DNA of 6,474 bases from an uncultured bacterium. GTDB taxonomy: Bacteria; Patescibacteriota; Minisyncoccia; Phycocordibacterales; UBA1006. The stretch spans positions 1-6,474 of the forward strand of contig CAIXMG010000080.1 in NCBI GenBank assembly GCA_903920485.1. The letters are read 5' to 3'. The translations under genes were made by a program, and so were the position numbers. This document shows, one piece after another, positions 1 through 4,122 of the stretch. Position 1 is the stretch's first letter. Every line of letters begins with the position of its first letter. Under the pieces are notes generated by a model. That model worked only from the letters and a program-made list of their open reading frames with translations. It searched no databases and was not told the origin of the DNA.

Positions 1-595
1 CAAATCCTGATGAAGTTAGCTGCCAAGTTTGGTTATAACTACCTCCTGTAGAATTTTCTTTCACGATCGTGAACGCGTTTCCGGAAATAGAGTAATTTAT
101 GGGAGCCATCGGAGCGTCTTGATCGCCTCCCATAACGCCATTCAAGACAGCGTCTGGGAACGAATAAAGCTGGCCTGAACCCTTGTCAAAAAGGTAAATT
201 GCCTGGCACCCGTTTCCGCACCGTCCCAACAGTATTTCATAATGTCCGTCGAAATTTGCTGGATGCGATTGTGCGCTTTGAACGACCGACTGATAATTAT
301 CAGAATTATTTATGGTTGAGGAAGAGATAGCCGTTGGCACATAAGCCTGAGCGGTCGAATTGACCGCAGGCACTGGAGGGTGCGCTTGCGGAGCGGCAGG
401 GGTTGGCGCGGCGGCAGGGGTTGGCTGCTGATAGTTATTCAGTGGCACTACGGGCGTTTGGGTGGTTGCCACTGAAGAATCTGTCGGGGTCATTGCTGTC
501 TGAGAGCTTCTCTCTGTTATGAATAAGATAATAATGACAACAAGCGCAATCGCAATGATGCCTAAGATAACATTGGTCGTTTTGTTTGTTTGCAT
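1..595 (-). CDS. Membrane-anchored, probably surface-exposed protein of unknown function (C-terminus cut by window edge)
   Basis: The frame is open from an ATG at 595 to the left edge, giving 198 visible residues and no stop. Residues 1-7 are short and polar (MQTNKTT). Residues 8-27 form a strongly hydrophobic segment, best read as an uncleaved signal anchor, because no lipobox or clear cleavage site follows. Residues 30-112 are a low-complexity linker rich in Pro, Ala, Thr, Ser and Gln, including a PTPAAA/PTPAAP repeat. From about residue 113 a compact domain begins (FDGHYEILLGRCGNGCQ, then a YLFDKGSGQLYSFP stretch). Its two cysteines, C126 and C130, could form a disulfide outside the membrane. 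I recall similar small domains with a CGxxCQ core followed by a D-x-x-x-G-x-x-Y-x-x-P stretch in uncharacterised bacterial proteins, but I cannot name a family. The gene lies 66 bases after rpsR. It could be read by readthrough or from its own promoter (602-630). An upstream AAGGGG could serve as a ribosome site on the readthrough transcript. Confidence 0.82.
   Translation of the reverse strand, partial: MQTNKTTNVILGIIAIALVVIIILFITERSSQTAMTPTDSSVATTQTPVVPLNNYQQPTPAAAPTPAAPQAHPPVPAVNSTAQAYVPTAISSSTINNSDNYQSVVQSAQSHPANFDGHYEILLGRCGNGCQAIYLFDKGSGQLYSFPDAVLNGVMGGDQDAPMAPINYSISGNAFTIVKENSTGGSYNQTWQLTSSGF
393..425 (-). repeat. Two-copy 18-bp-period tandem repeat in the linker coding region
   Basis: The 15-mer GCGGCAGGGGTTGGC occurs at 393-407 and again at 411-425, separated by GCG, so the period is 18 bases or six codons. 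On the minus strand it encodes the PTPAAA/PTPAAP linker repeat. The exact nucleotide identity suggests recent duplication or slippage within the linker. Confidence 0.8.
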
Positions 596-601
596 CCATT
601 C

Positions 602-630
602 ATCATACCCCTTAATAGGAGTAATGCAAA
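602..630 (-). promoter_or_regulatory. Candidate promoter for the membrane-anchored protein, possibly giving a leaderless mRNA
   Basis: On the minus strand a -35-like TTTGCA (625-630, 4 of 6 to consensus) is followed by a 17-base spacer and a -10 box TATGAT (602-607, 5 of 6). Six bases then separate the -10 box from the ATG at 595, so the predicted start of transcription is the A of the ATG itself. The -35 box overlaps one arm of the hairpin at 626-652. This is a sequence match only. Confidence 0.5.
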
Positions 631-652
631 CCCCCCTTTCGGGAGGCTTTGC
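626..652 (-). terminator. GAAA-loop hairpin after rpsR, possible terminator or mRNA 3'-end stabiliser
   Basis: Read on the minus strand, the arms GCAAAGCCTCCC and GGGGGGTTTGC enclose a GAAA (GNRA) tetraloop. They pair over 11 positions with one bulged G and one G-U pair. It starts 9 bases past the rpsR stop. No U-tract follows the stem (the next bases are ATTACTCC), so it is a poor intrinsic terminator. It may attenuate transcription or protect the rpsF-ssb-rpsR mRNA end. Confidence 0.5.
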
Positions 653-661
653 GGATTCAAA

Positions 662-868
662 CTACGCTTCGATGAACGGGAGAAGTCCCATGAATCGCGC
701 ATACTTGATCGCGGACGAAAGCTTTCGCTGGTTCTTCTTGGTCGTCCCGGTTCGCTTTGAGGGCTGGATCTTGCCGGTCGGCGTGAGGAACTTGCGAAGA
801 ATCTCGATATCCTTGTAGTCAATATGCTTGATGTTGTTTGACTTGAAGTAGCACTGTTGTGTTGACAT
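662..868 (-). CDS. rpsR: Small ribosomal subunit protein bS18
   Basis: This 68-residue protein is a primary binding partner of bS6 on the platform of the 30S subunit. The family core is plain: IDYKDIEILRKFLTP, then GKIQPSKRTGT, KKNQRKLSSAIKYARFMGLLPF, matching the bS18 pattern of YKD, RKFLT, G-K-I, R-x-TG-T, Q-R-x-L, AIK-x-AR and LLPF. It is slightly shorter than the roughly 75 residues usual in model bacteria, mainly at the N-terminus. The ATG at 868 is chosen because a TGA lies in frame three codons upstream. No Shine-Dalgarno is visible in the 29-base gap to ssb. It is the third gene of the classic rpsF-ssb-rpsR cluster. The bL9 gene rplI, which often follows, is absent here. Confidence 0.97.
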   Translation of the reverse strand: MSTQQCYFKSNNIKHIDYKDIEILRKFLTPTGKIQPSKRTGTTKKNQRKLSSAIKYARFMGLLPFIEA

Positions 869-897
869 AAGTGGTCACGAAGAGCTGGAAGCTGGGA

Positions 898-1347
898 CTA
901 GAACGGAATATCCTCGGGATTGATGTCGTCCGCAGGGTATTCGATCGTGTCGACTTCCGGAGCGGACGAGGACGAGGCTGATGAGGCAGGCGAACCTGTC
1001 CCAGCAGCACCCGTTCCTGTTCCCTTGGGACCGAACTGGAAGTTCTCACCGATGATCTCGGTTCGATAGTTCTTCTTCCCGTCCGGACTGTCCCATGAGC
1101 GGGTGGAAATGCGTCCCTCCACCATGACGCCGGATCCCTTGCGCAAGTACTGACCGAGAATTTCGGCCGGCTTGCCGTAGAATACGACATTGTGGAAGTC
1201 CACGGCTTCCTGTTTTGCTCCGGCAGCGTCCTTCCAGGTGCGGTTCGTCGCAACTGAGAAGCTGACGACCTTGTTGCCCGAAGGGAGCGCCTTGAGTTCC
1301 GGATCGCGGGTGACATTTCCGTAGATGATGGCCTTGTTGATATACAT
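898..1347 (-). CDS. ssb: Single-stranded DNA-binding protein
   Basis: This 149-residue SSB coats single-stranded DNA during replication, recombination and repair. Residues 1-105 form the OB fold, with the family motifs INKAIIYGNVTRDPELK, VVSFSVATNRTW, VDFHNVVFYGKPAEI, LRKGSGVMVEGRISTRSW and the YRTEIIGENFQF strand. Aromatic residues such as W38, F52 and W85 sit where DNA-stacking residues are expected. A disordered Gly/Ala/Ser linker (about 107-130) leads to an acidic tail ending PEDIPF, the conserved tip that recruits partner proteins. The length is normal. The ATG at 1347 is supported by an in-frame TAA five codons upstream. No Shine-Dalgarno is visible. The gene lies 113 bases after rpsF, so the internal promoter at 1393-1420 probably boosts its expression and that of rpsR. 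Confidence 0.97.
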   Translation of the reverse strand: MYINKAIIYGNVTRDPELKALPSGNKVVSFSVATNRTWKDAAGAKQEAVDFHNVVFYGKPAEILGQYLRKGSGVMVEGRISTRSWDSPDGKKNYRTEIIGENFQFGPKGTGTGAAGTGSPASSASSSSAPEVDTIEYPADDINPEDIPF

Positions 1348-1392
1348 ATGATTCGTTTCTGGTTAAGTCTGCTAACGTTCAGTAACGGGTCG

Positions 1393-1420
1393 AGTATAGC
1401 ACAGGGCACCTCCTTGTAAA
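1393..1420 (-). promoter_or_regulatory. Internal promoter in front of ssb
   Basis: On the minus strand, -35 TTTACA (1415-1420, 5 of 6) is followed by a 16-base spacer and -10 TATACT (1393-1398, 5 of 6). TGC directly precedes the -10, forming an extended -10. The predicted transcription start is near 1386, leaving a leader of about 39 bases. The spacer contains AGGAGG, but no credible gene follows it. Confidence 0.7.
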
Positions 1421-1460
1421 CCGCCAGATCTTCGTGTTTTATTGATGATTGATAACGGGT

Positions 1461-2000
1461 TTATGCTTCCTTGACCATCTCCTTGATCTCGGAATCGAGG
1501 GCTTCTTCGACCTTGTCTGCCGGCATTTCTACGGCTTCTGCAGGTTCCTCTGCCGCCATCTGAGGCACCTCGCCCTCGTTGGTTGGACCAGTTCGCTCAC
1601 CCTTCAGGATCTTGCCCAGCGGCTTCTTGCTGAGAACGGTGTTTTCCCGGGGAGCGAGGATGAAGAGATATCGGATGAGGAGGATGTTCTTGTCCAATGT
1701 TTCCTTCAGGTTCGCAACCTGGGCAGGATCGATCTCGATCTTGAGCCATCCGAAGTATCCCTGGTTGAAGCGAACACGCTTGTTGTCAATGATCTTCGAC
1801 ATCTCGTAGGCGAGGTCGATGAATTCGGGTGCGCCTTCGGAGACGAAGGTTGCGCCGAGCTTGGTAAGAGAGTCCTTGAGTTCGCTTACGCGAGCCTCGA
1901 GGTCTTCGTCGCGAACCGCTGGTGACAGTAGGTAGCCGATCTCGTAGATTCGCGGCTCCAGGGTTTCAGCGACAAAAGTTGTTGTTGCCTTTTTTGCCAT
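1461..2000 (-). CDS. rpsF: Small ribosomal subunit protein bS6 with long acidic C-terminal tail
   Basis: This 179-residue protein is bS6, which binds 16S rRNA together with bS18 on the 30S platform. The bS6 ferredoxin-like core spans about residues 15-116: EPRIYEIGYLLSP (strand 1), a helix with EDLEARVSELKDSL, then GATFVSEGAPEFIDLAYEM, the RFNQGYFGWLKIEID strand, a second helix and the ILLIRYLFI end strand. A C-terminal extension of more than 60 residues follows. It is rich in Glu, Ala and Pro from about 142 onward and is probably partly disordered. E. coli bS6 also ends in a Glu-rich tail, but a shorter one. The N-terminus carries a short MAKKATTTF extension. The position upstream of ssb and rpsR supports the call. 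No Shine-Dalgarno precedes the ATG at 2000, and the leader is highly structured. Confidence 0.95.
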   Translation of the reverse strand: MAKKATTTFVAETLEPRIYEIGYLLSPAVRDEDLEARVSELKDSLTKLGATFVSEGAPEFIDLAYEMSKIIDNKRVRFNQGYFGWLKIEIDPAQVANLKETLDKNILLIRYLFILAPRENTVLSKKPLGKILKGERTGPTNEGEVPQMAAEEPAEAVEMPADKVEEALDSEIKEMVKEA

Positions 2001-2009
2001 ATTGTAGTG

Positions 2010-2103
2010 GCTGGAATTTCTTTTCGCTCATCGGCGCACTTTTCTCGCTCGCAAAGCTCGCTGTGAAAAGTTGCATCCGCTGACCGAGCGAAATTCCAAC
2101 TAA
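2010..2103 (-). promoter_or_regulatory. Structured rpsF 5' leader, candidate S6:S18-binding autoregulatory RNA
   Basis: On the minus strand an 11-bp outer stem (2090-2100 with 2010-2020, one G-U pair) encloses a 4-bp stem (2086-2089 with 2026-2029), an internal loop, and a 7-bp inner stem (ACUUUUC, 2065-2071, with 2038-2044). The apical loop is 20 bases. A CCG trinucleotide (minus strand, 2034-2032) sits on the 3' side of the internal loop. Published rpsF leader motifs that bind bS6:bS18 carry a CCG in an internal bulge, mimicking the 16S site. The match is from memory and was not computed. An alternative 6-bp hairpin (2111-2116 with 2098-2103) would compete with the outer stem. The stem ends 9 bases before the rpsF ATG, close enough to affect initiation. 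A further AAGCAG/CTGCTT hairpin lies at 2124-2141. Confidence 0.5.
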
Positions 2104-2150
2104 AAAATGGTTAGTTAATAAATAAGCAGTAAATGCTGCTTAGCTCGCGG

Positions 2151-2179
2151 ACTATAGCATTTTTATCGTTATATGTCCA
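2151..2179 (-). promoter_or_regulatory. Main promoter of the rpsF-ssb-rpsR cluster
   Basis: On the minus strand, -35 TGGACA (2174-2179, 5 of 6) is followed by a 17-base spacer and -10 TATAGT (2151-2156, 5 of 6), with TGC immediately upstream as an extended -10. Transcription should start near 2144, giving a leader of about 140 bases that holds the hairpins described at 2010-2141. ATGTCCA occurs twice (2173-2179, 2181-2187), so a second -35-like site lies just upstream. Confidence 0.75.
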
Positions 2180-2220
2180 GATGTCCACCTTTCTCAAAAA
2201 TAGGAATATTTGGGTGAAAA

Positions 2221-2230
2221 TGGTAAAAAT
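2221..2230 (+). promoter_or_regulatory. Candidate -10 element for the dehydrogenase-like gene
   Basis: TGGTAAAAAT gives a TGn-type extended -10 (hexamer TAAAAA, 2224-2229) that ends 6 bases before the ATG at 2236. No good -35 is seen 16-18 bases upstream. If used, transcription would begin at or next to the ATG, as proposed for pyk. The region is AT-rich, so the match could be chance. Confidence 0.35.
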
Positions 2231-2235
2231 AAGGC

Positions 2236-3165
2236 ATGAAATCAATACTTATTACGGACTCCCTCTTCATTCAACCAGAGCATGAGCAGAAACTAAAAGA
2301 TGCAGGGTTCGAGATTGCACGCCTTGATAAGCCGGAAGCAACCGAAGAAGAGCTTGTTGAGGCCATAAAGGGAAAGCACGGGTACATTCTTGGTGGGATT
2401 GAGAAGCTTACCGATCGCATTATTGATGCCGCTGACCAACTGGAAGCGATCGTATTTACAGGAATCGGATACAAGGACTTCATTCCAAACCATGAGTATG
2501 TGACGAAAAAAGGGATTGCGATCGGCAATACCCCAGATGCGCCAACTCATGCGGTAGCAGAATGGGCTGTCACCATGGCCCTCGCCATGAATAGAAATAT
2601 TTTTGATCTTGGGCGTGCAGGTACCAAGAAGTTCATGACAAGCAAAGGGATTCAAAACCAGAAAGTCGGGATTATCGGTCTGGGAAGAATTGGCAAGGAA
2701 ATCGCATCGATGCTCCAGGCATTTAAGCCTGAATCTATTTCCTATTTCAGCAGAAACAGGCATCCTGATGCTGAAAACTCTCTTGGATTGAATTATAAAG
2801 ACATGAATCGACTTCTTTCTGAAAGTGATATTATCTTCTTATGTGTTTCAAAAGACGCAGGCAAGCATTTTATCGGAAAGAACGAACTCCATGTGATGAA
2901 GCGTGGAGCGCTTCTCGTAACCTTTATGGCGGAAGGAATTATTGACGATGAAGCACTTCTTGAAGCGCTCAGCTCAGGGAAGATAAGAATTGCCTCAGAC
3001 CATCCTATTGCAGGATCCGATTCGATTCCAATGAGTATCTGTTATCCGTTCAATGCCTCAAGCGCTTTTAATACAGAAAGCGAACTGAAACTTTGTAGCG
3101 ACATAGCAACGGAAACGATGATCAATCTTTTAAATACAAAAGATAATGTAAATCGAGTAAATTAG
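2236..3165 (+). CDS. D-2-hydroxyacid dehydrogenase-like protein lacking the usual catalytic residues
   Basis: This 309-residue protein has the two-domain layout of NAD-dependent D-2-hydroxyacid dehydrogenases (the family of SerA and D-lactate dehydrogenase). The N-terminal part of the substrate domain includes YILGGIEKLTDRII and the VFTGIGYK turn. The hinge reads NTPDAPTHAVAEWAV (98-112), like the family's NTPxxxxxAVAE. The Rossmann glycine motif is VGIIGLGRIGKEIA (G148, G150, G153). The three catalytic positions are changed. The usual TARGGLVDE reads FMAEGIIDD, so Arg becomes A232. The DVFE glutamate region reads SDHPI. The TPH histidine region reads YPFNAS, giving F272. It may therefore bind NAD(H) without normal dehydrogenase activity, or act on something else. 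The ATG at 2236 is the first possible start, since a TAA lies two codons upstream. Only a poorly spaced AAGG precedes it. It stands alone between rpsF (divergent) and tatD (convergent), and its base composition is more AT-rich than pyk or the ribosomal genes. Confidence 0.9.
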   Translation: MKSILITDSLFIQPEHEQKLKDAGFEIARLDKPEATEEELVEAIKGKHGYILGGIEKLTDRIIDAADQLEAIVFTGIGYKDFIPNHEYVTKKGIAIGNTPDAPTHAVAEWAVTMALAMNRNIFDLGRAGTKKFMTSKGIQNQKVGIIGLGRIGKEIASMLQAFKPESISYFSRNRHPDAENSLGLNYKDMNRLLSESDIIFLCVSKDAGKHFIGKNELHVMKRGALLVTFMAEGIIDDEALLEALSSGKIRIASDHPIAGSDSIPMSICYPFNASSAFNTESELKLCSDIATETMINLLNTKDNVNRVN

Positions 3166-3172
3166 GAAAACG

Positions 3173-3196
3173 GAAAATCCCCTTTTGGGGATTTTC
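3173..3196. terminator. Bidirectional intrinsic terminator between the dehydrogenase-like gene and tatD
   Basis: The arms GAAAATCCCC (3173-3182) and GGGGATTTTC (3187-3196) pair perfectly over 10 bp around a TTTT loop. ATTTATT follows on the plus strand, and the A/T-rich stem ends supply a T-run on either strand. It lies 7 bases past the plus-strand stop and 5 bases past the tatD stop, so it can end both convergent transcripts. Confidence 0.85.
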
Positions 3197-3201
3197 ATTT
3201 A

Positions 3202-4071
3202 TTAAAAATTTATTCCGAAAAAATCCTTGGCATTCTTGAACAGTTGCTCCCTCACCTCCTCTTCCGGAAGGTTTTTGAGTTCCGCAATTTTCTTCGCGAC
3301 TTCGACGACCATCCATGGTTCGCAGGGCTTTCCGCGATACGGTTTTGGTGCGGCAAACGGCGCATCGGTTTCGATCATGACCTTGTCCAAGGGCACAGCT
3401 ACGATCATCTCGTCATAATCACTTGAGAAAGTAATCGGCCCGTCTACGGAAATCGTAAATCCCGCAGCGATGATGGCCTCCATACATTCTTTTGAACCGC
3501 CGAAGAAGTGGAAGTTTGCACCTGGTCCAGACGGAGCGTCTCCCCCTTTTAGGGGGAGTGGCCGAAGGCCGAGGGAGTACTCACCGAGAATCTTGAGCGC
3601 ATCGTAATACGCATTGTCAGAACCTTTTGATGCACGGACATGAAGCATCAACGGTTTGCGTACCGAAATGGCAAGATCGATATGCTTGCGGAAAATATTT
3701 TCCTGAACTTTTCGAGATTCTGGCGTATCCTCATGAAAGTAATCAAGTCCGGTCTCGCCGATAGCAACCACTTTTGGGTGCTTAGCCAAGAATTCTAATT
3801 CCTCCCAACCACCACCCCCTGCCCCCTCCTCCATGAGGAGAGGGTCCGCTTCGTCGCCACATGTGTGACACGGATGAATACCCACCGTCGCCCAGCAGAT
3901 GTCGGGATTTGCTTCCGCGACTTCAACCGCCATCTTTGAGGTGGCAAGTCCCGTTCCTACGGTAATCGTACCGACCCCTTCCTCCCTCATCTTCGCCAAA
4001 ACGGCTTCCCTGTTTTCAGAAAGCGGCGAGAGGTTCAGGTGCGAATGGATGTCGAGATACTTAATTTCCAT
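3202..4071 (-). CDS. tatD: TatD family metal-dependent hydrolase (DNase) with two in-frame palindromic insertions
   Basis: This 289-residue TatD-type TIM-barrel metallohydrolase belongs to a family of Mg-dependent 3'-5' nucleases acting in DNA repair or turnover. The family motifs are in order: DIHSHLNL (H9, H11), VGIHPCH (64-69), VVAIGETGLDY (E106), PLMLHVRAS (H144), NFHFFGGS (H188) and IETDAPF (D236). All expected metal-binding residues are present, so activity is likely. Family members usually have about 255-265 residues. The excess is explained by two low-complexity stretches, residues 76-88 (DPLLMEEGAGGGG) and 166-183 (rich in Leu, Pro and Gly), both encoded by GC-rich palindromic DNA. 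The ATG at 4071 puts the first motif at residue 7. The frame stays open further upstream, but that part lies opposite pyk and matches nothing. No Shine-Dalgarno is visible. The gene diverges from pyk across 51 bases. Confidence 0.95.
   Translation of the reverse strand: MEIKYLDIHSHLNLSPLSENREAVLAKMREEGVGTITVGTGLATSKMAVEVAEANPDICWATVGIHPCHTCGDEADPLLMEEGAGGGGWEELEFLAKHPKVVAIGETGLDYFHEDTPESRKVQENIFRKHIDLAISVRKPLMLHVRASKGSDNAYYDALKILGEYSLGLRPLPLKGGDAPSGPGANFHFFGGSKECMEAIIAAGFTISVDGPITFSSDYDEMIVAVPLDKVMIETDAPFAAPKPYRGKPCEPWMVVEVAKKIAELKNLPEEEVREQLFKNAKDFFGINF
3523..3578. repeat. Palindromic insertion B inside tatD (three tandem hairpins)
   Basis: Three adjacent inverted repeats are seen: AGACG/CGTCT (3529-3533 with 3537-3541), CTCCCCCT/AGGGGGAG (3540-3547 with 3551-3558, TTT loop) and GGCC/GGCC (3560-3563 with 3567-3570, GAA loop). 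The segment encodes residues 166-183 of TatD, between the KILGEY helix and the NFHFFGG strand, where the family normally has only a short turn. The reading frame is kept without stops. It resembles the small interspersed palindromic repeats seen in many bacterial genomes. The exact ends are uncertain. Confidence 0.65.
3808..3846. repeat. Palindromic insertion A inside tatD
   Basis: CCCCCTCCTC (3822-3831) and GAGGAGAGGG (3835-3844) pair over 10 positions around a CAT loop, with one G-U pair in the minus-strand RNA. An ACCACCACCCCCTG flank lies to the left. It encodes residues 76-88 of TatD (DPLLMEEGAGGGG), between the GIHPCH motif and the helix before VVAIGETG, a surface loop in the family. 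It stays in frame. Its shape is typical of short interspersed palindromic repeats. The boundaries are estimated from the protein motif spacing. Confidence 0.65.
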
Positions 4072-4080
4072 AATAGTATG

Positions 4081-4089
4081 AAGATACCA
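4081..4089 (-). promoter_or_regulatory. Weak candidate -10 element for tatD
   Basis: On the minus strand TGGTATCTT gives TGn plus TATCTT (4081-4086, 4 of 6), 9 bases before the tatD ATG. No -35 is evident. The start would fall about 3 bases before the ATG, and some promoter must fit in this 51-base divergent gap. The call is tentative. Confidence 0.3.
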
Positions 4090-4104
4090 CAGTTTTTTAA
4101 GTTC

Positions 4105-4113
4105 TGCTATAAT
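4105..4113 (+). promoter_or_regulatory. Extended -10 promoter of pyk, predicted near-leaderless start
   Basis: TGCTATAAT is a perfect extended -10: TGn at 4105-4107 and TATAAT at 4108-4113. The -35 region (about 4085-4090, TACCAC) is poor, as is common for extended -10 promoters. The ATG at 4123 lies only 9 bases past the hexamer, so the predicted transcript begins about 2-4 bases before the start codon and cannot hold a Shine-Dalgarno site. Confidence 0.8.
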
Positions 4114-4122
4114 GGGCGTTCT

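Noticed and set aside
1384..1405. Tiny frame GTG-CTA-TAC-TCG-ACC-CGT-TAC-TGA after AGGAGG, a possible ssb leader peptide.
   Set aside because: It overlaps the -10 box and predicted start of the ssb promoter, so it would be incomplete in that transcript. Seven codons are easily chance.
819..1409. Minus-strand frame starting at a GTG next to AGGAGG at 1409, with an apparent Shine-Dalgarno.
   Set aside because: It overlaps ssb in another frame and its product is Arg/Ser/Thr-rich without domains. The AGGAGG lies in the spacer of a good promoter and is too close to the GTG.
1449..1925. Plus-strand open frame opposite rpsF.
   Set aside because: It is antisense to an unambiguous bS6 gene, with no start signals or recognisable domain.
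2124..2141. AAGCAG/CTGCTT hairpin near the rpsF transcription start, considered as an operator or attenuator.
   Set aside because: Six base pairs in an AT-rich leader is too little to call separately. It is noted within the leader entry.
3523..3846. CRISPR array or tRNA within the GC-rich palindromic part of tatD.
   Set aside because: The two palindromes differ in sequence, no repeat-spacer periodicity exists, and no cloverleaf can be drawn.
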